Source: Bacteroides muris (ex Afrizal et al. 2022) (lineage in GTDB: Bacteria; Bacteroidota; Bacteroidia; Bacteroidales; Bacteroidaceae). From it: a stretch of 64,000 nucleotides of DNA. The stretch is from contig NZ_SRYZ01000004.1 in NCBI RefSeq assembly GCF_004793475.1, forward strand, positions 1-64,000. Reading direction: 5' to 3'. A program made the position numbers and the translations under genes. Below, one piece after another: positions 1 to 9,144 of the stretch (position 1 is the first letter of the stretch; each line of letters starts with the position of its first letter). Under the pieces are notes generated by a model. The model was not told where the DNA came from. It did not search any database and worked only from the letters and a program-made list of their open reading frames with translations.

Positions 1-169
1 ATGCCTTCTTTTATACCCTCTTATAAACTTTCATGCTGACTTGCGAAACTTAAATAAATAAAAAATTAGTTTTAAAAGCACATCACAAATCTAGGCAATA
101 AAAAGTGAATTATCAAGCCTTTGCCATTGTTTTTTATGTTACTTCGCTACAAATCTGAAAATAAACCCG

Positions 170-177
170 TAACTTTG
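170..177 (+). promoter_or_regulatory. Bacteroides -7 promoter element for leuS
   Basis: TAACTTTG matches the Bacteroides primary sigma -7 consensus TAnnTTTG. It lies 79 bases before leuS, which leaves a leader of about 70 nt. No clear -33 TTTG was seen at the usual distance. Confidence 0.6.
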
Positions 178-256
178 CACCGATATCAACCGGATACTAA
201 CCGGTTTTAACCATTGAATAAACAATGTTTTCAACAAAATATTAATTAGTACCACT

Positions 257-3094
257 ATGGAATACAATTTCAGGGAAATTGAAAAGAAATGGCAGAAAAG
301 GTGGGTGGAAAACAAAACCTACCAAGTGACGGAAGACGAAACGAAGAAAAAATTCTATGTACTGAACATGTTCCCCTACCCTTCCGGTGCAGGATTGCAT
401 GTAGGTCATCCGCTAGGATACATCGCTTCAGATATTTACGCCCGCTACAAACGACTGCAAGGTTTCAATGTACTGAATCCCATGGGATATGATGCTTACG
501 GCCTTCCAGCAGAACAATATGCCATACAAACGGGACAGCACCCTGCAATTACGACCGTCAACAATATCAACCGATACCGTGAACAGTTGGATAAGATAGG
601 ATTTTCCTTCGACTGGAACCGGGAAATCCGTACTTGCGACCCGGAATATTACCACTGGACACAATGGGCTTTCCAAAAGATGTTCAATAGCTACTACTGC
701 AACGACCAGAAGCAAGCCCGTCCCATCCAGGAACTGATAGATGCTTTCCCAATATACGGAAACGAAGGATTGAACGCCGCATGCAGCGAAGAACTGCACT
801 TCACTGCCGAAGAGTGGAATGCCAAAAGCGAAAAAGAACAGCAGGAAATCCTGATGAACTACCGCATCGCCTACTTAGGTGAAACGATGGTGAACTGGTG
901 CCCACAGCTGGGAACCGTACTTGCCAACGACGAAGTGGTGGACGGCGTCAGCGAACGCGGTGGTTTCCCCGTTGTCCAGAAGAAGATGCGCCAATGGTGC
1001 CTTCGTGTATCTGCCTATGCACAACGCTTGCTGGACGGACTCGATACCATCGACTGGACCGATTCCCTGAAGGAAACACAGAAAAACTGGATAGGACGTA
1101 GCGAAGGTGCCGAAATACAATTCAAAGTGAAAGACAGCGATTTGGAATTCACTATCTTCACCACCCGTGCAGACACTATGTTTGGCGTTACCTTCATGGT
1201 TTTGGCTCCCGAAAGCGAACTGGTGTCGCAACTCACGACCGATGCACAGAAAGACGAAGTAAATGCTTATCTGGAACGCACCAAGAAGCGTACCGAACGT
1301 GAACGTATTGCCGACCGCAGCGTTACCGGCGTGTTTTCCGGAAGCTATGCCCTCAATCCCTTCACTGGTGAGGCTGTTCCTATTTGGATAAGCGACTATG
1401 TACTTGCCGGATATGGTACAGGAGCCATCATGGCTGTGCCTGCACACGACAGCCGTGACTATGCTTTTGCCAAGCACTTCGGCCTCGAAATCCGTCCGTT
1501 GGTAGAAGGCTGTGATGTAAGCGAAGAGAGCTTCGATGCCAAGGAAGGTATCGTATGCAACTCTCCACGCGAAGGCGTTACTTCCTATTGCGACCTTTCA
1601 CTGAACGGGTTGACCATCAAGGAAGCGATTGCCGCTACCAAGAAATATGTGAAAGAGCATAACTTGGGACGTGTAAAGGTGAACTTCCGTCTGCGTGATG
1701 CCATTTTCTCACGCCAGCGCTATTGGGGCGAGCCGTTCCCGGTTTACTACAAAGACAACATGCCTTACATGATTGACGAAAGTGCCCTCCCCCTGGAATT
1801 GCCCGAAGTAGCCAAATTCCTGCCTACCGAAACCGGTGAACCTCCATTGGGACATGCCACAAAATGGGCTTGGGATACTGTGAACAAATGTGTTGTAGAA
1901 AACGAAAAGATAGACAACATCACCGTCTTCCCGCTGGAACTCAATACTATGCCCGGATTTGCCGGTTCAAGCGCCTATTATCTGCGTTACATGGACCCGC
2001 ACAACAACCAGGCAATTGTAGATAAGAAAACAGATGAATACTGGCACAATGTAGACCTTTACGTAGGCGGCACCGAACATGCCACCGGCCACTTGATATA
2101 CTCCCGCTTCTGGAATAAATTCCTGCACGACCTTGGCTTTTCCATAGCCGAAGAACCGTTCCAAAAGCTGGTGAACCAAGGTATGATTCAAGGACGGAGC
2201 AATTTTGTCTATCGCATCAAAGATACCAATACATTCGTATCCCTGAACCTGAAAGACCAGTACGACACTACCCCACTCCATGTGGATGTGAATATCGTGT
2301 CCAATGATGTCCTGAACCTTGAAGCTTTCAAAGCATGGCGTCCCGAATACGAAACCGCCGAGTTTATTCTGGAAGACGGCAAGTACATCTGCGGATGGGC
2401 TGTGGAGAAGATGAGTAAATCCATGTTCAATGTGGTCAATCCCGACATGATTGTCGAAAAATACGGTGCCGACACTCTCCGTATGTACGAAATGTTCCTG
2501 GGACCGGTAGAACAATCAAAGCCGTGGGATACGAACGGAATAGACGGTGTACACCGCTTCATCAAGAAGTTCTGGTCATTGTTCTACGACCGCAACGGCA
2601 ATTATCTGGTAACGGATGAACCTGCCACCAAGGAAGAATTGAAATCCCTCCATAAACTAATCAAGAAAGTGACGGGAGACATCGAGCAATTCTCTTACAA
2701 CACAAGTATCAGTGCTTTCATGATTTGCGTGAACGAGTTGTTCGGAATGAAATGCAGCAAGAAGGAAATCCTGAACCAGTTCATCATCGTTCTGGCTCCC
2801 TTTGCTCCGCATGTATGCGAAGAGTTGTGGGAGACACTAGGCAATGCAGAATCCGTATGCGATGCCAAGTGGCCGGTATACAACGAAGAATACTTGGTGG
2901 AAAATACGGTCAACTACACAGTTTCCTTCAACGGAAAGGCACGGTTCAACATGGAGTTCCCCGCAGATGCGGCATCGGATGCGATACAGACTGCCGTATT
3001 GGCCGACGAACGCTCTGAAAAATGGATGGAAGGCAAGACCATCGTCAAGGTAATCGTAGTGCCGAAGAAGATTGTAAACATCGTTGTAAAATAA
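257..3094 (+). CDS. leuS: Leucyl-tRNA synthetase
   Basis: This is a class I aminoacyl-tRNA synthetase that charges tRNA-Leu with leucine in the cytoplasm. At 945 aa it has the usual full length for Bacteroidota. The HIGH motif is HVGH at residues 48-51 and the KMSKS loop is EKMSKS near residue 718. Between them lies the CP1 editing domain, and an anticodon-binding C-terminal domain follows. The start gives the expected N-terminus [12 protein letters not shown]. It is the first gene after a TAnnTTTG promoter and is followed after a 68-base gap by a YitT-type membrane protein. A 12-bp hairpin sits between the two genes. Confidence 0.98.
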   Translation: MEYNFREIEKKWQKRWVENKTYQVTEDETKKKFYVLNMFPYPSGAGLHVGHPLGYIASDIYARYKRLQGFNVLNPMGYDAYGLPAEQYAIQTGQHPAITTVNNINRYREQLDKIGFSFDWNREIRTCDPEYYHWTQWAFQKMFNSYYCNDQKQARPIQELIDAFPIYGNEGLNAACSEELHFTAEEWNAKSEKEQQEILMNYRIAYLGETMVNWCPQLGTVLANDEVVDGVSERGGFPVVQKKMRQWCLRVSAYAQRLLDGLDTIDWTDSLKETQKNWIGRSEGAEIQFKVKDSDLEFTIFTTRADTMFGVTFMVLAPESELVSQLTTDAQKDEVNAYLERTKKRTERERIADRSVTGVFSGSYALNPFTGEAVPIWISDYVLAGYGTGAIMAVPAHDSRDYAFAKHFGLEIRPLVEGCDVSEESFDAKEGIVCNSPREGVTSYCDLSLNGLTIKEAIAATKKYVKEHNLGRVKVNFRLRDAIFSRQRYWGEPFPVYYKDNMPYMIDESALPLELPEVAKFLPTETGEPPLGHATKWAWDTVNKCVVENEKIDNITVFPLELNTMPGFAGSSAYYLRYMDPHNNQAIVDKKTDEYWHNVDLYVGGTEHATGHLIYSRFWNKFLHDLGFSIAEEPFQKLVNQGMIQGRSNFVYRIKDTNTFVSLNLKDQYDTTPLHVDVNIVSNDVLNLEAFKAWRPEYETAEFILEDGKYICGWAVEKMSKSMFNVVNPDMIVEKYGADTLRMYEMFLGPVEQSKPWDTNGIDGVHRFIKKFWSLFYDRNGNYLVTDEPATKEELKSLHKLIKKVTGDIEQFSYNTSISAFMICVNELFGMKCSKKEILNQFIIVLAPFAPHVCEELWETLGNAESVCDAKWPVYNEEYLVENTVNYTVSFNGKARFNMEFPADAASDAIQTAVLADERSEKWMEGKTIVKVIVVPKKIVNIVVK

Positions 3095-3103
3095 ATGAAT
3101 AAT

Positions 3104-3141
3104 GGATGATGAGTGAACCTATGACTCATCACTCATCATCC
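3104..3141. repeat. 12-bp inverted repeat between leuS and yitT
   Basis: GGATGATGAGTG (3104-3115) and CACTCATCATCC (3130-3141) are perfect inverted copies around a 14-base loop. No T tract follows, so it may be a processing or attenuation hairpin rather than a terminator. An upstream in-frame ATG at 3106 lies inside the stem and is unlikely to be a real start. Confidence 0.7.
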
Positions 3142-3162
3142 GTACCTGTAACTTTAATCAAT

Positions 3163-4065
3163 ATGAAGATTACAAAGCCAACCAAAGCGGAAGTGATGAG
3201 AGAAGTGAAGGATTATGTCTTCATTACTTTCGGACTCATCAGCTATGCCTTGGGATGGGTGGCGTTTCTGCTTCCCTACCAAATTACCACCGGAGGCACT
3301 ACCGGTATCAGCGCCATCCTGTACTACGCCACGGGATTTCCCATCCAGTGGTCCTACTTCATCATTAATGCCGTGTTAATGACATTTGCCATCAAGATAC
3401 TCGGTCCCCGATTCAGCATCCGCACCACGTTTGCCATCTTCGGACTGACATTTCTCCTTTGGATTTTTCAGGAACTGATGAAAGGGGCCGACGGAACACT
3501 CCCCCAGCTTCTGGGCGAAGGGCAGGACTTCATGGCTTGCCTGATAGGTGCGGCCATGTGCGGTACAGGATTGGGAGTAGTATTCAACAACAACGGAAGT
3601 ACGGGAGGCACGGACATCATTGCCGCCATTATCAACAAATACAAGGACGTGACGCTGGGACGCATGATTATGGCTTGCGACGTTGTCATCATCAGTTCCT
3701 GCTATTTCATCTTCCACGACTGGCGACGGGTGATATTCGGTTTTGTAACCCTGTTTATCATAGGTTTTGTACTGGACTACATCATAAACAGCGCACGACA
3801 GTCCGTGCAATTCTTCATCTTCTCCAAAGAATACGACAAGATTGCCGACCGCATCACCAAGGAAACCCATCGTGGTGTAACAGTGCTCGACGGTACCGGC
3901 TGGTACAGTAAGCACAACGTGAAGGTACTCGTTGTCCTTGCCTACAAACGCCAATCGATAGAAATATTCAGGCTGGTGAAAGACATAGACCCGAACGCTT
4001 TCATCTCACAAAGCTCCGTCATCGGGGTATACGGAGAAGGGTTCGACCGGTTGAAAGTGAAATAG
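3163..4065 (+). CDS. YitT family membrane protein (DUF161/DUF2179)
   Basis: This is a 300-aa integral membrane protein of the YitT family, whose transport role is not established. The first two thirds hold about five hydrophobic helices with the glycine-rich family stretch NNNGSTGGTDIIA. The last ~80 residues form the soluble DUF2179 domain, including VTVLDGTGWYSKHNVKVL. The start at MKITKPTK is preferred because the upstream in-frame ATG lies in a hairpin and adds a low-complexity stretch (MTHHSSS). It probably shares the leuS transcript. A second YitT protein lies at 7290. Function is unknown. Confidence 0.85.
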   Translation: MKITKPTKAEVMREVKDYVFITFGLISYALGWVAFLLPYQITTGGTTGISAILYYATGFPIQWSYFIINAVLMTFAIKILGPRFSIRTTFAIFGLTFLLWIFQELMKGADGTLPQLLGEGQDFMACLIGAAMCGTGLGVVFNNNGSTGGTDIIAAIINKYKDVTLGRMIMACDVVIISSCYFIFHDWRRVIFGFVTLFIIGFVLDYIINSARQSVQFFIFSKEYDKIADRITKETHRGVTVLDGTGWYSKHNVKVLVVLAYKRQSIEIFRLVKDIDPNAFISQSSVIGVYGEGFDRLKVK

Positions 4066-4104
4066 AGACTTGTATAGGTCACACAGGTATGAGGAGAACA
4101 TGAT

Positions 4105-4683
4105 ATGAGAAAGAAATTTGTATTTGCCACCAACAATTCACACAAACTGGAAGAAGTGACCGACATCCTGGGAGAGAAGGTCGAACTTCTCAGCATGAAG
4201 GATATCAAATGTGATACTGATATTCCGGAAACTGCAGACACTCTTGAAGGAAATGCTTTGCTAAAAGCAAGATATATTTTCGATAACTATCATCTGGACT
4301 GTTTTGCCGATGATACCGGCTTGGAAGTGGAGGCTCTTGGCGGGGCACCGGGTGTATATTCCGCCCGTTATGCTGGCGATGCACACGATTCGGAAGCAAA
4401 CATGAAGAAATTGCTGAAAGACATGGAGGGCATCAATAACCGGAAAGCACAATTCCGTACCGTATTTGCACTTATCATCGACGGAAAGGAACATCTGTTT
4501 GAGGGCATTGTGAAAGGAGAAATCGCAGAAAACAAAAAAGGCACTTCAGGCTTCGGCTACGATCCCATATTCATTCCCGAAGGATATACGCAGACTTTTG
4601 CCGAAATGGGGAATGAACTGAAGAATAAAATCAGTCACCGGGCATTGGCCACCGCTAAACTTTGCAGGTTCCTGATGAAATAA
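4105..4683 (+). CDS. rdgB: Non-canonical purine NTP pyrophosphatase (RdgB/HAM1)
   Basis: This house-cleaning enzyme hydrolyses dITP, ITP and XTP to the monophosphates plus pyrophosphate, keeping deaminated purines out of DNA and RNA. The 192-aa protein has the family N-terminus [12 protein letters not shown], the substrate loop [12 protein letters not shown] near residue 70 and the C-terminal SHRALA motif. It follows the YitT gene by 39 bases and is probably the third gene of the leuS transcript. A GC-rich hairpin at 4691-4731 lies between it and the convergent nadA. Confidence 0.96.
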   Translation: MRKKFVFATNNSHKLEEVTDILGEKVELLSMKDIKCDTDIPETADTLEGNALLKARYIFDNYHLDCFADDTGLEVEALGGAPGVYSARYAGDAHDSEANMKKLLKDMEGINNRKAQFRTVFALIIDGKEHLFEGIVKGEIAENKKGTSGFGYDPIFIPEGYTQTFAEMGNELKNKISHRALATAKLCRFLMK

Positions 4684-4690
4684 AGCCAAA

Positions 4691-4731
4691 GTACTCCCCC
4701 CTCCTCCCAGAAGGAGAATCGGGGGGAGTAC
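4691..4731. repeat. GC-rich hairpin between convergent rdgB and nadA
   Basis: GTACTCCCCCC and GGGGGGAGTAC form an 11-bp perfect stem, with a smaller CTCC/GGAG stem inside. No T run follows on either side, so termination is uncertain. The C-rich/G-rich word resembles the patches at 47490-47695 and 49054-49077. Confidence 0.6.
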
Positions 4732-4754
4732 CGGTGTTATAAGATGACGGAGGA

Positions 4755-5699
4755 TTACAACCCCAGTTGAGCCGATATTTCCAACATCCTCTTGATCGGT
4801 TTCACTGCTTTTTCTGCAATCTCGGCATCCACCTTTATTTCCGGTGATTCGTTTTTCAAGCAATCATAAAGCTTTTCCAATGTATTCAGTCGCATGTAGC
4901 CGCATTCATTGCAGGCGCAAGTGCTGTCGTTGGGAGGAGCCGGAATAAACGTTGTCTGCGGGCATTGTTTCCGCATCTCGTGCAGGATACCGCTTTCGGT
5001 GGCCACGATATAGCTCTTTTCGGGATGCGTCACTGCATACTTCAACAAAGCTGCCGTAGACCCTACCACATCAGCCAGTTTCAAGACCGTACTCTTGCAT
5101 TCGGGATGTGCCAGTACCACCGCATCGGGATGTTGCTGTTTTATTTCAACAATCTTTTCAACCGAGAATTCCTCGTGTACATGGCATGCGCCATTCCATA
5201 ATAACATATTTCTTCCGGTAACGGAGTTGATATAATTGCCCAAGTTCCGGTCCGGTCCAAAGATTATTTTCTCATCTTTGGGGAAGCTTTCCACGATTTG
5301 CTTTGCATTGGTAGAAGTTACCACCACATCAGTCACCGCCTTTACGGCAGCCGTTGTATTCACATAGGATATCACCGTATATCCGGGATGCTCTTTGACA
5401 AACTGACTGAATTTGTCTGCCGGACAACTGTCTGCCAACGAACAGCCTGCCGCCATGTCGGGCACCAGTACCTTCTTGTCGGGACAAAGCACCTTTGCCG
5501 TTTCTCCCATGAAGTGCACACCGCACATCACGATAATGTCCGCTTCCGTCCGTGCCGCCCATTGTGCCAGAGCCAAGCTGTCGCCCACGTAATCGGCTAT
5601 ATCCTGTATCTCACCTTTCTGGTAGTAGTGTCCCAGAATAACTGCGTTCTTCTTCTGCTTCAACAGTCTGATAGCTTCTATAAGATTATCCATAATCAT
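4755..5699 (-). CDS. nadA: Quinolinate synthase A
   Basis: This 4Fe-4S enzyme condenses iminoaspartate with dihydroxyacetone phosphate to quinolinate, the second step of de novo NAD synthesis. The 314-aa protein contains the three expected conserved cysteines: VMCGVHFMGETAK near residue 87, HPECKSTV near residue 200 and CNECGYMRLN near residue 285. The start could be the first ATG or the third codon (MDNLIEAI). Its partner nadB lies about 17 kb away (22148-23719), so the genes are not in one operon. A TAACTTTG promoter lies about 210 bases upstream on the minus strand. Confidence 0.96.
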   Translation of the reverse strand: MIMDNLIEAIRLLKQKKNAVILGHYYQKGEIQDIADYVGDSLALAQWAARTEADIIVMCGVHFMGETAKVLCPDKKVLVPDMAAGCSLADSCPADKFSQFVKEHPGYTVISYVNTTAAVKAVTDVVVTSTNAKQIVESFPKDEKIIFGPDRNLGNYINSVTGRNMLLWNGACHVHEEFSVEKIVEIKQQHPDAVVLAHPECKSTVLKLADVVGSTAALLKYAVTHPEKSYIVATESGILHEMRKQCPQTTFIPAPPNDSTCACNECGYMRLNTLEKLYDCLKNESPEIKVDAEIAEKAVKPIKRMLEISAQLGL

Positions 5700-5909
5700 A
5701 TTTTTTAATTTCTCTTTCTTCTTTAAAAATCTTTTGATAGTGATGATAGGCTGTTAATAGTGTGGACAAATAAATGTGATTTTTCTTGCCCATGAAGTTA
5801 TTAGTATCAAGCCGAATTTTACCCTTATGCTTATAAACCGGAGTTTTGAGTTTTATCCGTTGATAATAAGACTTCTGTAAAACAGCATTAACATGTTGTT
5901 AATAATATG

Positions 5910-5917
5910 CAAAGTTA
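5910..5917 (-). promoter_or_regulatory. -7 promoter element for nadA
   Basis: On the minus strand the sequence reads TAACTTTG, an exact TAnnTTTG match. It implies an unusually long leader of about 200 nt for nadA. Confidence 0.5.
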
Positions 5918-6124
5918 ATAACTTTAGGGTTATAAATCGATGAAATCGGACTGAAAAATATGTTGAAGCAACCCTTGAAAGTTCTTCTTAACTTTTTTGG
6001 TTTGTTCGTTGCGGTATCGTGATATGCAGACCTTTGAATAATGCAAGGACTATTTTTAAAATTGTTTCCCTATTGTATCGACACCTTTTCAACGGTTATT
6101 AACCGGGATATAAACGGAAAGAAG

Positions 6125-6132
6125 TATCTTTG
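6125..6132 (+). promoter_or_regulatory. -7 promoter element for the SpoU methyltransferase
   Basis: TATCTTTG matches TAnnTTTG. The predicted leader, about 118 nt, contains the palindromic repeat units at 6168-6210. Confidence 0.55.
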
Positions 6133-6167
6133 CAGTATCAATAGAAACAAAGGATATTGTTTTGTTT

Positions 6168-6210
6168 GACAGACGCTGGTGCCTGACGTGACAAAGTCCA
6201 GTATCTGTCA
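6168..6210. repeat. GACAGACACTGG-family palindromic repeat, locus 1
   Basis: Two adjacent imperfect palindromes: GACAGACGCTGGTGCCTGAC, then a second unit ending CCAGTATCTGTCAG. The same roughly 20-nt unit recurs at 29970-29989 and three times at 46367-46430, always between genes. Confidence 0.7.
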
Positions 6211-6256
6211 GATGATATATAAAGCATTGTATAATAAGATATAAAATAACATCGTC

Positions 6257-6784
6257 ATGCGTAAACTGAAGATAATGGAACTGAATCGTATCAGCATAGA
6301 AGAATTTAAGGAAGCCGAAAAGCTACCTTTGGTGGTGGTATTGGATAATATCCGCAGTCTCCATAATATAGGTTCCGTCTTCCGTACCTCGGATGCTTTC
6401 CGCATTGAGTGCATCTATCTTTGTGGCATTACGGCTACCCCGCCCCATCCGGAGATGCACAAAACTGCCTTGGGAGCGGAATTCACAGTAGATTGGAAGT
6501 ATGTTGATAACACTGTTGAAGCTGTTGACAACCTTAAGTCCGAAGGATATACGGTCTATTCCGTGGAGCAGGCAGAAGGCAGCGTGATGCTGGACGAACT
6601 GGTGCTTGACAAGACTGAAAAGTATGCCGTGGTAATGGGAAACGAAGTGAAGGGCGTCCAACAAGAGGTGATTGACCATTCGCACGGTTGCATTGAAATT
6701 CCCCAGTACGGTACGAAGCATTCGCTGAATGTATCGGTCACGGCAGGTATTGTCATCTGGGACTTATTCAAGAAACTGAGATAA
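6257..6784 (+). CDS. SpoU-family (TrmH-like) RNA 2'-O-ribose methyltransferase
   Basis: This is a 175-aa SPOUT-fold enzyme that uses S-adenosylmethionine to methylate a ribose 2'-OH in tRNA or rRNA; the target cannot be read from sequence. Family motif 1 appears as LDNIRSLHNIGSVFRTSDAF (about residues 30-49). Motifs 2 and 3 near the C-terminus appear as GNEVKGV and IPQYGTKHSLNVSVT, which form the knotted SAM site. It is monocistronic, with its own TAnnTTTG promoter. The start at MRKLKIMELNRI fits homologues. Confidence 0.9.
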   Translation: MRKLKIMELNRISIEEFKEAEKLPLVVVLDNIRSLHNIGSVFRTSDAFRIECIYLCGITATPPHPEMHKTALGAEFTVDWKYVDNTVEAVDNLKSEGYTVYSVEQAEGSVMLDELVLDKTEKYAVVMGNEVKGVQQEVIDHSHGCIEIPQYGTKHSLNVSVTAGIVIWDLFKKLR

Positions 6785-7090
6785 GCCCTGTTTTCTTTAT
6801 GTATGATATAACGGAATGCCATAATCAGCAGTATTAACAAGCTTGTTGATAAGCTGTCAATATATCGTGTTTATTCCATCCATGGATGGAATAATTAGGT
6901 GGAAACGGGAAAGAGAATGAACAACGGTTTATTTGGTTATTAACAGTATTTATTTATTGATAATCAGTTGTTTGTTGTGATGTGTTTTCCTGTTACCAAC
7001 AATATTTTCAACAGATTGCAAAATAATCCGGAAGAAGGGTTACTGTCTTTTTATTATTTATGCGAATCAGTAGTTGAACCCTGTTCATAA

Positions 7091-7154
7091 CGCTTCCGGC
7101 AAGGAAGCAGATGTTAAGCTATCGACCTTTAACTCTTGAGTCCGAAGGGCGATA
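7091..7154. other. Pair of stem-loops, possible small RNA or leader element
   Basis: A short CTTCC/GGAAG stem is followed at 7120-7154 by a longer one: TATCG...CGATA outside, CCTTT/GAAGG inside, and ACTC/GAGT at the tip. No T run follows and no family was recognised. Confidence 0.35.
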
Positions 7155-7254
7155 ACTTCTTCTACTCCCTTTAACTCCCTTAGATGAACGAAAGAGCCAC
7201 GTCTGTTCTGTAATTTATCTTACGGCATATACCTGATGTTTTCCTATAATTTTG

Positions 7255-7262
7255 TATATTTG
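7255..7262 (+). promoter_or_regulatory. -7 promoter element for the second YitT gene
   Basis: TATATTTG matches TAnnTTTG and puts the transcript start near 7269. This supports the ATG at 7290 over the in-frame ATG at 7236, which would lie upstream of the transcript. Confidence 0.6.
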
Positions 7263-7289
7263 CCGTATATATATAAAAATCATACCAGT

Positions 7290-8252
7290 ATGAAAAAGAT
7301 AATATCTTCATGGATAGGCATCTTTGTAGGTTGTACTATTCTGGCGGCAGGTTTCGTGTATTTTATCAATCCTTACAATCTTGTTCCCGGAGGGGTGTAT
7401 GGAGCCAGTATCGTGCTTCATAACTTGTTTCCTTCCATTCAGGTAGGTACGTTCGGTTATATGTTTGATATTCCTTTGCTGATAATTTCCGTATTGGTAT
7501 TGGGAGCGAAACTTGGAGCACGTACCATCGTGGCGGCACTTTTCACTCCGCTTGCCATGAATGTGCTGTCTTTCCTCTCCTATCCTTCCGAGGAAGCGCT
7601 CCACCGGTTGGACCCTACGCAGTTGTTGGGCGGAAGTCTGGATATGTCAGACCATTTGATGTTGACTTCCGTGATTGGTGCGGTGGTCATTGGGGTGGGC
7701 TGTGGCATCGTAGTGCGTAGCCAGGCTACTACAGGGGGCACGGACATCGTGGCGATGATATTGCAGAAATACTGTCATATACGTTTTTCGAAGGCGATAT
7801 TGCTGGTAGATGGCATTGTGGTGGGTTTCGGGCTGCTGGTTATCGGTTTCGGCATCGGCAATCCGGATGACGCCACGCAACCCTCGTGGCACTTGTCTTT
7901 TTATTCGCTCATTGCCATTTTTGTTACTTCGAGGGTATTGGCATACGTGATAAACGGCGAGAAGAACGACAAGATACTGTTTGTGATCAGTGACATGCAG
8001 CTTACTGCCTTGCACGATTATATTCTGAAGGATTTGGACCGTACGGCCACTTGCATTAAGAGCAGCGGTCTTTATACCAAGGCGGACAAGCAAATGTTGT
8101 TTCTTGTGGTAAGCTACAAGGAAGTGATAGGCATCAAGCAGAAGATAAGGGAAGTGGATCCTAAGTCTTTTGTGGTGGTTACCGATGCGTACGATGCCTT
8201 TGGCGAAGGATGGAAAGAACTTCCGATGGTAGGGGAGGTGCAACCCGAATAA
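7290..8252 (+). CDS. YitT family membrane protein (DUF161/DUF2179)
   Basis: This 320-aa paralogue of the protein at 3163-4065 has the same architecture. It has about five to six membrane helices with the conserved ATTGGTDIVAMIL stretch, then a cytoplasmic DUF2179 domain near the C-terminus (CIKSSGLYTKADKQMLFLVV). The start at MKKIISSWIG is chosen because the promoter at 7255 excludes the longer form. It appears to be monocistronic. The transported substrate, if any, is unknown for the family. Confidence 0.85.
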   Translation: MKKIISSWIGIFVGCTILAAGFVYFINPYNLVPGGVYGASIVLHNLFPSIQVGTFGYMFDIPLLIISVLVLGAKLGARTIVAALFTPLAMNVLSFLSYPSEEALHRLDPTQLLGGSLDMSDHLMLTSVIGAVVIGVGCGIVVRSQATTGGTDIVAMILQKYCHIRFSKAILLVDGIVVGFGLLVIGFGIGNPDDATQPSWHLSFYSLIAIFVTSRVLAYVINGEKNDKILFVISDMQLTALHDYILKDLDRTATCIKSSGLYTKADKQMLFLVVSYKEVIGIKQKIREVDPKSFVVVTDAYDAFGEGWKELPMVGEVQPE

Positions 8253-8414
8253 GCGGAGTAATCAACAATTGGTTCATTCTGTTATCAACAATTGTTTTCT
8301 TTGTAAATCAGCGTGTTATATTTTGTTTCTTTACATTTGTAACAATGTTGTCAACATGTATGAGATTCAGATGAGCTCTTTTTTAAGAGCCACAGCTTGG
8401 GTTATCAGAGATTA

Positions 8415-9029
8415 TCAAAGCTGCCCGCTTTCCACCATCAGTATCACCCGTTCGGTCAGTGCATCCTCTCCCATGGGGTCGTATTGCTTTTTCAGGCTGG
8501 CACCGAAGAGTGCGGCGAAAGTCTGGTAGAAACCGGCTTTGAAAGGGCCCATGAATGCTTTCACCAGTTCATATCCGGTGGAGCGGGTCTGTCGGTCTAC
8601 CAGTTTTATCAACAGTTTGCCCTGGGCAAAGGTCAGCTTCTTCATGCGGGGAGTGTACTGCTCCTTCAAGCTTTTCTCTACTGCTTTCATGTGTTTCTGG
8701 CGGGCTTTTTCGGTGGGCAGGGTCATCATGTATTCGTAGGTTTCGATGATGGCACGGTTAATCTCCTTGGAAATGGGAAGTACCTTCTTTACGTCACGGA
8801 TGAGTTTGTAGTACTTGTTCATGTCGCGCTTGTTCTTGAACCTGAGCGGCTTGAAGATGTAGACAGTGGGGAGCTTGACATAAGGGATGGTATCTCCTTC
8901 GTGAACGCACATGGGAGTAAGATAGACACTCTTTTGTGCAGCAGGCCGAGGTTGTTGCTGCGCAAAGCATTTCAGGCTTCCGAGAGAAAGAAACATGATG
9001 AGTATTACTATGTTAAGCCTTGCGTTCAT
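8415..9029 (-). CDS. DUF4294 domain-containing exported protein
   Basis: This 204-aa Bacteroidota protein of unknown function has an N-terminal signal peptide (MNARLNIVILIMFLSLG, cleavage near CFAQ). The body carries the DUF4294 block from GDTIPYVKLPTVYIFKP to TRSTGYELVKAFMGPFKAG, rich in Lys, Tyr and Met. It is divergent from the helix-hairpin-helix protein at 9145. The start at MNARLN is preferred for the signal peptide. A longer in-frame ATG at 9047 would put the promoter-like sequence inside the gene. Confidence 0.8.
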   Translation of the reverse strand: MNARLNIVILIMFLSLGSLKCFAQQQPRPAAQKSVYLTPMCVHEGDTIPYVKLPTVYIFKPLRFKNKRDMNKYYKLIRDVKKVLPISKEINRAIIETYEYMMTLPTEKARQKHMKAVEKSLKEQYTPRMKKLTFAQGKLLIKLVDRQTRSTGYELVKAFMGPFKAGFYQTFAALFGASLKKQYDPMGEDALTERVILMVESGQL

Positions 9030-9033
9030 GTTG

Positions 9034-9041
9034 CAAAAGTA
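9034..9041 (-). promoter_or_regulatory. -7 element only four bases before the DUF4294 start codon
   Basis: The minus strand reads TACTTTTG, an exact TAnnTTTG match, followed by CAAC and then ATG. If used, the transcript would begin at or next to the start codon (a leaderless mRNA). No clear -33 element was seen. Confidence 0.4.
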
Positions 9042-9105
9042 CACCATTCTGTGTAATGTTGTTGCATTATGTTGATTTTTCCTTGCTCAATTAACTTATT
9101 TAAGG

Positions 9106-9113
9106 TAACTTCG
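9106..9113 (+). promoter_or_regulatory. -33/-7 promoter for the helix-hairpin-helix protein
   Basis: TAACTTCG is a near-match to TAnnTTTG, with a TTG at 9083-9085 about 20 bases upstream, the usual -33 spacing. Confidence 0.45.
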
Positions 9114-9144
9114 CTTCCCAAAACATGAAAATGACCTACTATTA

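Larger units (their letters stand above)
5700..6256. other. Divergent intergenic region nadA / SpoU methyltransferase
   Basis: This AT-rich 557-base gap holds a minus-strand promoter element (5910-5917) for nadA and a plus-strand one (6125-6132) for the methyltransferase. It also holds two GACAGACACTGG-family palindromic units (6168-6210). No convincing small ORF or structured RNA was seen in the rest. Confidence 0.6.
6785..7289. other. 505-base intergenic region with hairpins before the second YitT gene
   Basis: AT-rich. It carries one DnaA-box-like TTATCAACA (minus strand, around 6844), two hairpins (7091-7154) and the promoter of the next gene (7255-7262). No ORF was recognised. Confidence 0.5.

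Noticed and set aside
5860-8300. Possible replication origin: AT-rich gaps with TTATCAACA and related words
   Set aside because: Only two close DnaA-box matches were seen (around 6844 and 8281), they are 1.4 kb apart, and no dnaA, dnaN or other origin marker gene is in the window.
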